Positions 50,078-58,801 of a stretch of DNA of 64,000 bases are shown here, piece by piece. Made by a program: the position numbers and the translations under genes. Origin of the DNA: Muriicola jejuensis (GTDB taxonomy: Bacteria; Bacteroidota; Bacteroidia; Flavobacteriales; Flavobacteriaceae); assembly GCF_010671595.1 (NCBI RefSeq), contig NZ_JAABOP010000004.1, positions 248,001 to 312,000 on the forward strand, in the 5' to 3' direction. The stretch's first letter is position 1, and each line of letters starts with the position of its first letter. The notes beneath the pieces were generated by a model. The model was not told the origin of the DNA. It did not search any database and was given only the letters and a program-made list of their open reading frames with translations.

Positions 50078-51975
50078 ATTCATCCCCTGCAGAAATCTTA
50101 CAAAGTTATTGGGGGCACAACGCCTTCAGAGGTTCCCAGGAGGAGATCATCAACGCCGTGCTGGAAGGCAGGGACGTCCTTGCCATGCTACCTACCGGTG
50201 GGGGAAAGTCGATTTGCTATCAGGTACCAGGTCTGATCCTTGATGGGGTGTGCATCGTGGTCTCCCCCCTTATTGCCCTGATCAGAGACCAGGTGACGGG
50301 GCTAAAACGAAAGGGTATCAAGGCCGTGGCACTGACCGGAGGCATCTCCTTTGATGAGGCCAGTATTTTGCTCGACAACTGTCTGTATGGGGGGTATCGC
50401 TTCCTCTATCTTTCCCCGGAACGCTTACAGCAATCCTGGGTACAGGAGCGCATCAGCCAGATGAACATCAACCTGATCGCCATTGATGAGGCCCATTGTA
50501 TCTCCCAGTGGGGGATCGATTTCAGACCCGCCTACCTGGAGTGTTCCGCGCTCAGGGACCTGCACCCGGAGGTTCCCTGTATTGCCCTTACGGCTACGGC
50601 CACGGAGCGGGTGGCTGGAGATATTACGGACAACCTCAGAATGACCTCGCCTGCGGTTTTCAAGGATTCCTTCGAGAGGGAAAATCTCATTTACCGCGTG
50701 GTAAAGCATGAGAATAAACGGCAGCAGGTCCTGCAACTCTGCCGGCAGGAAAGTCGATCTGCCATCGTCTATGTCAGGAGTCGGCGCAGGACGGAAGAAC
50801 TCAGTAGAGAATTGATAAGGGACGGAATACGTGCCTGTGCATTCCACGGCGGACTGACGAGAAATGAAAAGGATGACAGGCTGAAGGATTGGCTCCAGGA
50901 CCGGATCAAGGTCATGGTGGCCACCAGTGCTTTTGGAATGGGAATCGATAAGGCGGATGTGGGGTTGGTGGTTCATTTCGAACTCCCTGAAAGCCTGGAA
51001 AGTTATTTTCAGGAGGCTGGCAGGGCCGGCCGGAACGGAGATCGGGCCGAGGCAGTACTCCTGCTGAATCCGGAGGATGAACAGCGCCTTTACCAACAGT
51101 TTATCTCCGTATTGCCCGATGTGGCCTTTGTCAGGGAACTCTACAAGAGGCTGAACAACTATTTCCAGATCGCCTACGGCAGGCAGGAGGAGGAGTCCTT
51201 TCCCTTCAATTTCAACGATTTCTGTGAGGTGTATAGCTTGAATCCGTCTCTGGTCTATAATGGACTCCGACTCCTGGATCAAAATTCGGTCATTGCCCTG
51301 ACACAGAATTTCTCACATAAGACCTCGGTGTATTTCAAGGCCTCCAAAGGGGAGATCTTCGACTATCTGAATACGCATCCGGGGAAAGCTCGGATCCTTC
51401 AGGCCCTCTTGAGGACCTATGGAGGGGTGTTCGAATTCGAAACCTCCATAAATCCCGTCCTACTGGCCAGGAAAGCAGAGGTTTCAGAAGATGAGGTGCT
51501 TGCGGTCCTACGCAAGGCCGGGGCGGATGGCCTGCTGGAATTCAGGAATGAGCAACGAGATACGGAAATTACCTTCCTGGTCCCCAGGGAGGACGACCTT
51601 ACCATCAATACATTCGCCCATAAAATAAAGGACCTGAACAGTATCAAGGTCCAAAACGTCGAGGCTGTACTGGGCTACGTCCGCAACGACTCACTTTGCC
51701 GTTCCATTCAGTTACTCCGTTATTTCGGGGAAGTATCCGCCAGACCATGTGGGGAATGCGATGTATGCCGCAAAAAAAAACCTGCTTCGAAGGAAGAATT
51801 GAAAAGGCTGGATAACGATATCCTGAGGCTGGTAAGAGAGAGAGCCCTCACATCCCAGAACCTGGTGGAGACCCTGGGAAGGGAAAGGGACATTGTTTTA
51901 AAAGAACTTCGATACCTGCTGGAAGAAGGGAAGATCGGGCTCACCTCCAACAACGAATACACCGCATTACTATGA
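50074..51975 (+). CDS. recQ: ATP-dependent DNA helicase RecQ
   Basis: The 633-residue helicase unwinds recombination and replication intermediates. The helicase core has Walker A LPTGGGKSICYQ, the DEAH box in AIDEAHCISQWG, LTATATERV and the arginine-finger region QEAGRAGRNG. The zinc-binding domain has PCGECDVC with further Cys at a distance, and a winged-helix end (LRYLLEEGKIGLTSNNEY). No HRDC domain is present. The start is GTG at 50074, inside the last codons of the ATPase gene; its stop overlaps the fmt start (ATGA). Confidence 0.95.
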   Translation: MNSSPAEILQSYWGHNAFRGSQEEIINAVLEGRDVLAMLPTGGGKSICYQVPGLILDGVCIVVSPLIALIRDQVTGLKRKGIKAVALTGGISFDEASILLDNCLYGGYRFLYLSPERLQQSWVQERISQMNINLIAIDEAHCISQWGIDFRPAYLECSALRDLHPEVPCIALTATATERVAGDITDNLRMTSPAVFKDSFERENLIYRVVKHENKRQQVLQLCRQESRSAIVYVRSRRRTEELSRELIRDGIRACAFHGGLTRNEKDDRLKDWLQDRIKVMVATSAFGMGIDKADVGLVVHFELPESLESYFQEAGRAGRNGDRAEAVLLLNPEDEQRLYQQFISVLPDVAFVRELYKRLNNYFQIAYGRQEEESFPFNFNDFCEVYSLNPSLVYNGLRLLDQNSVIALTQNFSHKTSVYFKASKGEIFDYLNTHPGKARILQALLRTYGGVFEFETSINPVLLARKAEVSEDEVLAVLRKAGADGLLEFRNEQRDTEITFLVPREDDLTINTFAHKIKDLNSIKVQNVEAVLGYVRNDSLCRSIQLLRYFGEVSARPCGECDVCRKKKPASKEELKRLDNDILRLVRERALTSQNLVETLGRERDIVLKELRYLLEEGKIGLTSNNEYTALL

Positions 51976-52916
51976 GAGATCTCAGAATCGTATTTATGGG
52001 AACCCCGGATTTTGCTGTGGCAACCCTGGAAGCACTTGTCAACAGCCCCTATACGGTGGTCGGGGTGATCACGGCCCCGGACCGGCCCGCCGGAAGGGGG
52101 CAATCCCTGAGGGAGTCGGCTGTAAAACAATACGCCCTCAAAAAAGGCCTCAAGGTCCTACAGCCCACAAACTTAAAGAAGGAGGACTTTCTCACCGAAC
52201 TCAGGTCCCTGGAGGCCAATCTCCAGATCGTCGTGGCCTTTCGGATGCTCCCCAGGGCAGTATGGAACATGCCGGAGTACGGCACCTTCAACCTCCACGC
52301 CTCCCTCCTGCCCGATTACCGAGGTGCCGCCCCTATCAACTGGGCCATCATAAACGGTGAGACAAAAACAGGGGTAACTACCTTTTTTATTGACGAAAAG
52401 ATCGATACAGGGGCCATTATCCTGCAGGAGGAATGCAGGATCACGGAGGAGGATACGGCAGGGGACCTGCACGACCGACTCATGAACCTGGGAGCCGACC
52501 TGGTATTGAAAACGGTGGGGCTTATTGCCAAAGACGAGGTAAAGACCTTTGTTCAGAAAGAGCTCAAAACGGTGAAGGATGCCCCCAAGCTTACCAGGGA
52601 GAATTGTGAGATCAATTGGAAGCTACCCGGAAGAGAGATCTACAACCTCATACGCGGCCTGAGCCCCTACCCCACTGCGTGGACCACTCTGCATAATGGG
52701 AGCGATTCCATTTACCTGAAAGTGTACGGAGCGAGTTACCTGGAGGAAAAGCATTCGGAAATTCCCGGACAAATAATGCCACATCAAAAAATACGGGTAG
52801 CGGTTGAGGGGGGATGGATAGATCTGGAGGAAATACAACTACCGGGGAAGCGTAAAATGGGATCCAGGGAGGTGCTGAACGGATTAAAATTGGATTCAAA
52901 AGCCTATATGCGCTGA
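51972..52916 (+). CDS. fmt: Methionyl-tRNA formyltransferase
   Basis: The 314-residue enzyme formylates initiator methionyl-tRNA with 10-formyl-THF. The N-terminal formyltransferase domain has MGTPDFAVATLEAL, the folate-site signature FNLHASLLPDYRGAAPINWAI and GVTTFFIDEKIDTGAII. The C-terminal OB-like domain begins around residue 205. It is the third gene of the ATPase-recQ-fmt operon, overlapping recQ by four bases. No def gene is near. Confidence 0.96.
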   Translation: MRDLRIVFMGTPDFAVATLEALVNSPYTVVGVITAPDRPAGRGQSLRESAVKQYALKKGLKVLQPTNLKKEDFLTELRSLEANLQIVVAFRMLPRAVWNMPEYGTFNLHASLLPDYRGAAPINWAIINGETKTGVTTFFIDEKIDTGAIILQEECRITEEDTAGDLHDRLMNLGADLVLKTVGLIAKDEVKTFVQKELKTVKDAPKLTRENCEINWKLPGREIYNLIRGLSPYPTAWTTLHNGSDSIYLKVYGASYLEEKHSEIPGQIMPHQKIRVAVEGGWIDLEEIQLPGKRKMGSREVLNGLKLDSKAYMR

Positions 52917-53018
52917 AGTCCCGTCCTTGTTGGGCTCAATGATTCCCTTAAAAAAATACCACTTTATCAACAAAGCCTCCAAGTTATCAACAAAAACCCG
53001 GATTTCCCTTGATTTTAC

Positions 53019-53048
53019 TTGCGTTAACGGCAAATCCGTCTAATTTTG
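53019..53048 (+). promoter_or_regulatory. Promoter of the HU gene
   Basis: TTG at 53019-53021 and TAATTTTG at 53041-53048 are 19 bases apart, a full match to the Bacteroidetes promoter consensus. The start site would be near 53055, leaving an A/T-rich leader of about 38 bases. Confidence 0.75.
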
Positions 53049-53092
53049 TTTGGAGCTTTAAAATATTTAACAACAATTAATTTACTTCAATT

Positions 53093-53365
53093 ATGAACAA
53101 AACAGAATTAATCGATGCCATGGCCGCAAGCGCTGGTATCACAAAAGCAGCCGCTAAAAAAGCTTTGGAGTCTTTCCTTGGAAATGTAGAAAAATCCCTT
53201 AAAAAAGGAAACCGTGTTTCTTTGGTAGGATTCGGATCATGGTCAGTGTCTAGAAGAAGCGCAAGAGAAGGAAGAAACCCTTCAACTGGAAAAACCATCC
53301 ACATTAAAGCAAAAAACGTAGTTAAATTCAAAGCTGGTTCTGATCTGAGCAGCGCTGTTAACTAA
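53093..53365 (+). CDS. HU/IHF family DNA-binding protein
   Basis: The 90-residue nucleoid protein has the DNABINDII pattern VGFGSWSVSRRSAREGRNPSTGKTI with the intercalating arm Pro. It bends and compacts DNA as a dimer. The codon choice differs from the neighbours (AAA, AGA and GTA/GTT dominate and G+C is lower), as expected for a very highly expressed gene. It has its own promoter and terminator. Confidence 0.96.
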   Translation: MNKTELIDAMAASAGITKAAAKKALESFLGNVEKSLKKGNRVSLVGFGSWSVSRRSAREGRNPSTGKTIHIKAKNVVKFKAGSDLSSAVN

Positions 53366-53388
53366 TTTTTGTTCTGTACCATATATTG

Positions 53389-53417
53389 AAAGCACTCCTT
53401 CGAGGGGTGCTTTTTTT
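53389..53417 (+). terminator. Terminator of the HU gene
   Basis: AAAGCACTCC and GGGGTGCTTT pair around TTCGA with a G-T pair, followed by seven T. Confidence 0.88.
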
Positions 53418-53477
53418 ATTCAGGCATTTTTTGTAGTTCTGGACATTTGTTCTATTTTAGAAAAAAGGATCTCTCTG

Positions 53478-54038
53478 ATGACCAGTTTAAAACCGAAAAA
53501 AGGAAAGCTGTTGATCGCCGAACCCTCGTTGACAGGGGATGTGTCCTTTAACAGGTCTGTGGTACTTCTTGCGGAGCACAATGAAGAAGGATCCGTCGGT
53601 TTTATCCTGAACAAACCCCTGGATTACGATATCAGTGAACTGGTAACGGAGATCTTGGTGCCTTTTCCGGTTTTCAACGGCGGGCCCGTGGAACAGGACA
53701 ATCTTTACTTTATCCATAAGGTCCCTCATTTGATCAGTGACAGCATAGAGATTTCCGATGGGATCTTTTGGGGGGGAGATTTTGACACCACGATAAACCT
53801 TATCAATCAGGGGGTCATCACTCCAAAGGACATCCGATTCTTCCTGGGATATTCTGGTTGGTCTTCCCTGCAACTGGATCGGGAACTGGTATCCAAATCC
53901 TGGATCGTAGTAAAGAACCATTACGAGAGCGAGATCATCGAAAAGTCGGCCATTTCCTTCTGGAAAGAAAAGATGATGGAACTGGGCGGTGACTACCTGC
54001 TTTGGTCCAATGCCCCTGAAAATCCCAGTCTTAATTGA
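53478..54038 (+). CDS. YqgE/AlgH family protein
   Basis: The 186-residue protein shows the family pattern: LKPKKGKLLIAEPSLTGDVSFNRSVVLLAEH at the start, GSVGFILNKPL and, later, RFFLGYSGWSSLQLDREL. YqgE proteins are widespread and of unclear function, sometimes linked to transcription of alginate genes or to the Holliday-junction resolvase gene yqgF, which is not here. The stop overlaps the convergent aminotransferase gene by eight bases. Confidence 0.92.
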   Translation: MTSLKPKKGKLLIAEPSLTGDVSFNRSVVLLAEHNEEGSVGFILNKPLDYDISELVTEILVPFPVFNGGPVEQDNLYFIHKVPHLISDSIEISDGIFWGGDFDTTINLINQGVITPKDIRFFLGYSGWSSLQLDRELVSKSWIVVKNHYESEIIEKSAISFWKEKMMELGGDYLLWSNAPENPSLN

Positions 54039-54876
54039 GCCTGGCCAGGGCATTGAGTTTCCCAAGGATGTTTTTTGCCACCACTGTCTTGTAATCCGTT
54101 CTCCTGTATCGGGTAACAGATCTAATTCCTATTGCGATGTCCGAAATAAAGAGCTCATCTGCCTTTTGAAGTTCAAAAGGTGAAATGGAGGCTTCTTCCA
54201 GTGTGAACTCGTTAGATTTCCTTATCAACTCCATCACTTTCTTTCTCAGAACGCTGTTCTCACAACCGTCCGAGAGTGGAGGCGTTTTGATCCTATCCTC
54301 TGCAACGAGGAACAAATTACCCTGTAAGGTCTGCACTACATTCTTTTGATCATTTAATAAGATACAGTCTTCATACCCATTTTCAAGGGCGTAAACCCGG
54401 CCGACATTTTTAAGGACCGAGTTCACCAATGGCAGGGTGGAAAGCATGCCGGGCTGTATGTAAAAATCCTTGTAAAGGTCGGCCTCATAAGGCTGATCCT
54501 GATGCAGGTAAAATGGTGAAGAACCCTCCTCTACTTCTATAAGGTAGGACACCAGACGTTCTGCATTCTCCAATCCTTTTATGTATTTTGGAAATACATA
54601 CACCCTTGCGAGCACGGCCTGATGGGTTAAGCCGGATTCCCGGATCGTTTTTGCGATCTCTTCCTTCAGGAATTCGAGCGTAAACGACATGGGTATCTCC
54701 ATCCTTAGGACACGCATGGAAGCCATTAATCTGAGATAGTGGTCTTCCCAGAAAAAAAAGGTCCCATTCACTACGCGAATCACTTCTAGCAGCCCGTCTC
54801 CATGTGCAAATACGCTGTTTTTTGCGTTGAGATACACCGCATCGTCAGAAAAGAACTCCCCGTCAAAGTTGATCAT
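54031..54876 (-). CDS. Class IV aminotransferase (branched-chain / ADC-lyase-like)
   Basis: The 281-residue PLP enzyme of fold type IV has FAHGDGLLEVIRVVNG at the start and, for the cofactor phosphate, QTLQGNLFLVAEDRI with the usual E replaced or shifted. The PLP Lys would be in the region SVLKNVGRVYALENG, where LKxxxR is the family mark. It could be 4-amino-4-deoxychorismate lyase (PabC) or a D-amino acid/branched-chain aminotransferase; I cannot decide. A terminator abuts its ATG (54877-54901) and a -7 element lies at 54902-54909. Confidence 0.85.
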   Translation of the reverse strand: MINFDGEFFSDDAVYLNAKNSVFAHGDGLLEVIRVVNGTFFFWEDHYLRLMASMRVLRMEIPMSFTLEFLKEEIAKTIRESGLTHQAVLARVYVFPKYIKGLENAERLVSYLIEVEEGSSPFYLHQDQPYEADLYKDFYIQPGMLSTLPLVNSVLKNVGRVYALENGYEDCILLNDQKNVVQTLQGNLFLVAEDRIKTPPLSDGCENSVLRKKVMELIRKSNEFTLEEASISPFELQKADELFISDIAIGIRSVTRYRRTDYKTVVAKNILGKLNALARLN

Positions 54877-54901
54877 AAAAAAAGCCTTGAAAATTCAAGG
54901 C
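54877..54901 (-). terminator. Terminator of the START-like gene touching the next ATG
   Basis: On the reverse strand GCCTTGAA pairs with TTCAAGGC around two bases and is followed by seven T, after which the ATG of the aminotransferase gene follows at once. It ends the START-like transcript from upstream. Confidence 0.8.
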
Positions 54902-54909
54902 CAAAGATA
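54902..54909 (-). promoter_or_regulatory. -7 element just before the terminator hairpin
   Basis: TATCTTTG on the reverse strand matches TAnnTTTG. Transcription would start inside the hairpin (about 54895), so the new transcript could not form the full terminator. No TTG stands at the usual -33 distance. Confidence 0.45.
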
Positions 54910-54928
54910 CTGCATCTGAGGCGAAATC

Positions 54929-55312
54929 TTATTTGGATCCAAGTACCTGTTTCAGGTCTGATATCTGGTTCTCCCACAACATCTTGGCTTCATCCAGCTC
55001 GTCTTCCTCCGCAAAATCTGTGATAAACAGAGAAACATCACTCGTGATCTCATCAACGCGTATACGCATCTCGAAATAGGTATCATCTTCGGTTCCTTCC
55101 CAGGCGAATCGGACGAATTCATCGCTTTTGCGCTTGAGGAGTTTAGCACCTTCCTCGGAACCGTCCCAAATAAAATTGAATCGCTCTCCCCTCGAATTCA
55201 CGTTGTCCGCAAACCATTCGGAAAGACCCGACGGCGTCGAGAGATACTGGTAGAGTAACTGAGGTGAAGATTGTATGACAAACTCTAATTCAAACTTGAT
55301 CTTATCGGTCAT
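54929..55312 (-). CDS. START-like domain protein (SRPBCC, Bacteroidetes type)
   Basis: The 127-residue protein is the short START-like family found throughout Bacteroidetes: KFELEFVIQSSPQLLYQYLSTPSGLSEWFADNVNSR, then FIWDGSEEGAKLLKRK and a C-terminal helix WENQISDLKQVLG. It probably binds a hydrophobic ligand; the role is unknown. It is divergent from tRNA-Met and precedes the aminotransferase gene, separated by a terminator. Confidence 0.9.
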   Translation of the reverse strand: MTDKIKFELEFVIQSSPQLLYQYLSTPSGLSEWFADNVNSRGERFNFIWDGSEEGAKLLKRKSDEFVRFAWEGTEDDTYFEMRIRVDEITSDVSLFITDFAEEDELDEAKMLWENQISDLKQVLGSK

Positions 55313-55397
55313 TTGGGGGCTATTTTTCGATGGGTAATATATAGATTTCTATATGATAAAAAAATAATCTCCTTCATTTAATTTTGGAAGATGAATT

Positions 55398-55428
55398 TTG
55401 ACGTAGCGAAAATTAAAGATTATATTTG
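55398..55428 (+). promoter_or_regulatory. Promoter of tRNA-Met
   Basis: TTG(ACGTA) at 55398 and TATATTTG at 55421-55428 are 20 bases apart. The -33 extension equals that of the tRNA-His promoter and the -7 region with following CACCC equals that of tRNA-Ser. Confidence 0.8.
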
Positions 55429-55447
55429 CACCCATTTATAATTCAAT

Positions 55448-55521
55448 GGCGAGGTAGCTCAGGTGGTTAGAGCGCAGGATTCATAACCCTGAGGTCGGGA
55501 GTTCAAGTCTCCCTCTCGCTA
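55448..55521 (+). tRNA. tRNA-Met (anticodon CAT)
   Basis: The cloverleaf has acceptor GGCGAGG against TCTCGCT (with G-U ends) and discriminator A, D-loop AGGTGGTTA, anticodon loop TTCATAA with CAT (55482-55484) and T-loop TTCAAGT. CCA is not encoded. The acceptor is fully paired at position 1, so it is not the initiator. An isoleucine tRNA with lysidine-modified CAT cannot be fully excluded. Confidence 0.93.
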
Positions 55522-55522
55522 C

Positions 55523-55550
55523 AAAAAAAGACCACGATGGTGGTCTTTTT
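55523..55550 (+). terminator. Terminator of tRNA-Met
   Basis: AAAAAGACCAC and GTGGTCTTTTT form a perfect stem with a 4-base loop directly behind the tRNA, ending in a T-run. Confidence 0.88.
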
Positions 55551-55628
55551 TATTTTCGTACTGTTCAAGGATCTATTTATAAACTTTCCGTTTAGAAGGC
55601 GGCAGTTATTTGGCTTTATTTCAATTTT

Positions 55629-56582
55629 TTACAGTTTATCGAGATACTTGAGCACATTCCCTTCGATCCGATTTTTTATATGGCTGATATCGGCGGGGTG
55701 GAACGCCTCTCCCGTGATGTTTTCGTACAATTCGATATAGCGGTCAGAAACGGTCTTGATATACTCGTCTGTCATCTCCGGCACCTTTTGTCCCTCTAAT
55801 CCCTGAAAGCCGTTCTGGATCAGCCATTGCCTGACGAACTCCTTGGAAAGCTGTTTCTGGGACTCTCCCCTTTCCTGCCGCTCCTTATATCCCTCAGCAT
55901 AAAAATAGCGGGAGGAATCCGGCGTGTGTATCTCATCGATCAGGACGATAGATCCGTCCTTCATCTTCCCGAACTCGTATTTGGTGTCTACCAGGATCAG
56001 TCCGCGTTTCGCCGCAATCTCAGAGCCTCTTTGAAAAAGTGCCCTGGTGTATTGCTCCAGAACGACGTAATCCTCCTCCGATACGATCCCCCTTTTCAGG
56101 ATATCTTCCCTTGAAATATCTTCGTCGTGATCCCCTTTTTCCGCCTTGGTGGCCGGGGTGATGATGGGCTGTGGAAAAGGGTCATTCTCCTTCATACCTT
56201 CCGGCATGGGCACCCCGCATAATTCGCGTTTCCCACTCCTGTATTCCCTGGCCGCATGACCCGACAAGTACCCTCGAATCACCATTTCTACTTTAAAGGG
56301 TTCACAGGCATGGCCTATGGCTACATTGGGGTCAGGGGTAGATATAAGCCAGTTGGGCACGATGTCTGCTGTGGCAGCCATCATCTTCGTGGCGATCTGG
56401 TTCAGGATCTGCCCCTTGTAGGGGATCCCTTTGGGCATGACCACGTCGAAGGCCGATAGCCTGTCTGTGGCGATCATAACCAGAATGTCATTCTCCAGGG
56501 TGTACACCTCCCTTACCTTGCCCTTATAGACCTTTTTCTGTCCCGGAAAGGAAAAATCAGTGCTTGTGATCGTATTGCTCAT
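55629..56582 (-). CDS. purC: Phosphoribosylaminoimidazole-succinocarboxamide synthase
   Basis: The 317-residue SAICAR synthetase joins aspartate to CAIR with ATP in purine synthesis. Marks are [29 protein letters not shown] at the start, the ligase signature [23 protein letters not shown] and [16 protein letters not shown]. The length fits the long form found in Bacteroidetes and yeast rather than the 240-residue E. coli form. It lies seven bases behind phoH and is co-transcribed with it. Confidence 0.96.
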   Translation of the reverse strand: MSNTITSTDFSFPGQKKVYKGKVREVYTLENDILVMIATDRLSAFDVVMPKGIPYKGQILNQIATKMMAATADIVPNWLISTPDPNVAIGHACEPFKVEMVIRGYLSGHAAREYRSGKRELCGVPMPEGMKENDPFPQPIITPATKAEKGDHDEDISREDILKRGIVSEEDYVVLEQYTRALFQRGSEIAAKRGLILVDTKYEFGKMKDGSIVLIDEIHTPDSSRYFYAEGYKERQERGESQKQLSKEFVRQWLIQNGFQGLEGQKVPEMTDEYIKTVSDRYIELYENITGEAFHPADISHIKNRIEGNVLKYLDKL

Positions 56583-56589
56583 GGGAGAA

Positions 56590-57543
56590 TCAGTTCTGAT
56601 GCTCTATGTTCTTGTACGCATCGATCACCTTTTTGACCAGTTTATGACGGATCACATCCTTGTCGTCCAGGTAGATCATTTCGATGCCTTCGATATTCTT
56701 CAGGATCAGCAGGGCCTCTTTCAGACCGGAGATCACCCTTCTCGGCAGGTCTATCTGACCCGGGTCGCCCGTGAGCAGGAACTTTGCATCCTTTCCCATC
56801 CTGGTCAGGAACATCTTCATCTGAGCGTGGGTGGTATTCTGAGCCTCGTCGAGAATGACGAAGGCATTGTCAAGGGTACGCCCCCGCATAAAAGCCATGG
56901 GAGCGATTTGTATGGTGCCGTTTTCGAGGTAATTCGCCAGTTTTTCGGCCGGGATCATGTCCCTGAGGGCATCGTATAGGGGCTGCATGTACGGGTCGAG
57001 TTTCTCTTTGAGGTCCCCGGGAAGGAAACCCAGGTTCTCTCCGGCTTCCACGGCGGGCCTGGTGAGTATGATCCTTTTTACCTCCTTGTTCTTGAGTGCC
57101 CTGACGGCCAGGGCCACACCGGTATAGGTCTTTCCCGTCCCCGCCGGACCTATGGCAAAGACCATGTCATTCTTAGAAACGGCATCTACCAGCCTCCGCT
57201 GGTTTACCGTCTGTGCCTTGATATACCTGCCGCTTACACCGTGAACGAGAATATCATTGCTGTGAGTGGTTGAGGAGAGTTCCTCTTTCCCGGTACTGGT
57301 CAGGACCCTCTCGATCACATTCTCGTCGAGTTTGTTGTACTTGGTGAAATGGGCTGTCAGCATATGAAATCGCTTGTCGAATTCATCCAGCTGTTCATCA
57401 TCCCCGTAGACCTTGATTTTGCTTCCCCTCGCCACGATCTTGAGCTTGGGAAAATACTTCTTCAGGAGGTCAATATGTTCGTTTTGGTGCCCGAAAAATT
57501 CCCTTGGGCTAATTTCTGTGAGTTCTAACGTGAGTTCGTTCAA
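56590..57543 (-). CDS. phoH: PhoH family ATPase (PhoH-like protein)
   Basis: The 317-residue cytosolic protein has a small N-terminal KH-like part and a P-loop ATPase with Walker [16 protein letters not shown] and Walker [24 protein letters not shown], followed by [11 protein letters not shown]. PhoH-like proteins are linked to RNA metabolism and ribosome-associated functions; the E. coli member is phosphate-regulated. Placement before purC is common in Flavobacteriia. Confidence 0.95.
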   Translation of the reverse strand: MNELTLELTEISPREFFGHQNEHIDLLKKYFPKLKIVARGSKIKVYGDDEQLDEFDKRFHMLTAHFTKYNKLDENVIERVLTSTGKEELSSTTHSNDILVHGVSGRYIKAQTVNQRRLVDAVSKNDMVFAIGPAGTGKTYTGVALAVRALKNKEVKRIILTRPAVEAGENLGFLPGDLKEKLDPYMQPLYDALRDMIPAEKLANYLENGTIQIAPMAFMRGRTLDNAFVILDEAQNTTHAQMKMFLTRMGKDAKFLLTGDPGQIDLPRRVISGLKEALLILKNIEGIEMIYLDDKDVIRHKLVKKVIDAYKNIEHQN

Positions 57544-57605
57544 TGAAGTTTATCGTTAATTGAATGGGGTGAATATTAATTTCGCAACGCTGATTTTTTG
57601 ATTAA

Positions 57606-57639
57606 TTTTGACGTACAAACTTACGCATAAATGAGTTTG
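57606..57639 (+). promoter_or_regulatory. Possible promoter of the SAM hydroxide adenosyltransferase operon
   Basis: TTTTGACGTA at 57607-57616 matches the extended -33 of the tRNA-Met promoter; TGAGTTTG at 57632-57639 is an imperfect -7 element 21 bases later. It would serve the genes from 57669 to 61199. Confidence 0.45.
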
Positions 57640-57668
57640 GAGACCCAAAAAAATATCAACATTGCTGC

Positions 57669-58499
57669 ATGGCGATCATTACCTTAACTACTGATTTTGG
57701 ATATAAAGACCATTTTGTAGGCGCCATAAAAGGGACCATTTACTCCGAGCTCGAAGACGCGAGAATTGTTGATATTTCACATGCCATAAGCCCATTCAAC
57801 ATCCAGGAATGCGCCTATATCCTCAAGAATTCTTACAAGGCCTTTCCTAAGGGAACTATCCATATCGTAGGGGTGGATGCCGAATGTACAGAGGAGAACC
57901 AGCACCTGGCCGTCTATGTAGACGGACATTACTTTATCCTTGCCAATAACGGGGTCAGCAGCCTGATCACTTCAGAGATCAAACCCGACAAGGTCGTGGA
58001 ACTCCAGATCCCCAACCCACATCCCGGGGCATTCCCGGTACTGGAGATCTTTGTAAAGGTCGCCTGCCATATCGCCCGTGGTGGTACTTTGGAGGTAGTC
58101 GGGAAAAAGTTCGACGATCTCAAAGAACTGAAGGAATTTGCTCCCCGTGTCACCAATAACGGGAACACCATTGCCGGTTCCGTGATCTATATAGACAATT
58201 ACGGGAATGTGGTGACCAATATCCAGAAAAGCCTCTTCGACGCCTATCGCAAAGGGAGGTCCTTTGAATTGCTCGCCAGGAACAAGAGGATTACCAGGAT
58301 CGAGGACAATTACAGTGATATCATTGATTTTAGCCTGGATAAAAACCAGCGGAAGGGCCCGGGTGATCTGCTGGCCCTTTTCAATTCAGCCAATTATATT
58401 GAACTCGCGATCTACAAAAGCGATCCCAACACCGTGGGAAGCGCCTCCTCCCTCCTTGGCCTGGATTACAGGGACACCGTAACCATTAATTTCACCTGA
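57669..58499 (+). CDS. SAM hydroxide adenosyltransferase (DUF62 family)
   Basis: The 276-residue protein cleaves S-adenosylmethionine to adenosine and methionine, using hydroxide. Marks are MAIITLTTDFGYKDHFVGAIKG with the Asp of the SAM site, ISHAISPFNIQECAYIL, VDAECTEENQHLAVYV and IYIDNYGNVVTNI. No fluorinase- or chlorinase-specific insertion is seen. It is the first gene of a run with the ABM-fold gene (0 bases apart), gldF and gldG. Confidence 0.93.
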   Translation: MAIITLTTDFGYKDHFVGAIKGTIYSELEDARIVDISHAISPFNIQECAYILKNSYKAFPKGTIHIVGVDAECTEENQHLAVYVDGHYFILANNGVSSLITSEIKPDKVVELQIPNPHPGAFPVLEIFVKVACHIARGGTLEVVGKKFDDLKELKEFAPRVTNNGNTIAGSVIYIDNYGNVVTNIQKSLFDAYRKGRSFELLARNKRITRIEDNYSDIIDFSLDKNQRKGPGDLLALFNSANYIELAIYKSDPNTVGSASSLLGLDYRDTVTINFT

Positions 58500-58796
58500 A
58501 TGATCATTCGCATCGTCAAACTCCATTTCGAGAAAGAAAATATTAGTAGTTTTGAACGCATTTTCAAAGAAACCAGGGAGGTTATACGGGATTTTAAAGG
58601 CTGCCGACACCTCGAGTTGTATCAGGACACGGTAGACCCTTCAATTTTCTTCACCTACAGTAAGTGGGATTCGGAAGAGGATCTGGAGGCCTACAGAAAA
58701 TCCGATTTTTTCATGGGGGTATGGGCCAGAACGAAAATGCTTTTCACTGAAAAAGCCGAAGCCTGGAGTGTTAAACATGTTCACAGCATAAACTGA
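58500..58796 (+). CDS. ABM-fold protein (putative quinol monooxygenase family)
   Basis: The 98-residue protein has the dimeric alpha/beta-barrel (ABM) fold: IIRIVKLHFEKENISSFERIFKE, then GCRHLELYQDTVDPSIFFTYSKWDSEEDLEAYRKSDFF. These small cofactor-free proteins act as monooxygenases on quinols or as heme-degrading enzymes; no specific substrate is visible. Its ATG follows the previous stop directly. It is often found before gldF in flavobacteria. Confidence 0.88.
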   Translation: MIIRIVKLHFEKENISSFERIFKETREVIRDFKGCRHLELYQDTVDPSIFFTYSKWDSEEDLEAYRKSDFFMGVWARTKMLFTEKAEAWSVKHVHSIN

Positions 58797-58801
58797 ACCC
58801 T

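Noticed and set aside
50425-51282. 285-residue open frame antisense to recQ
   Set aside because: The helicase motifs on the forward strand are decisive.
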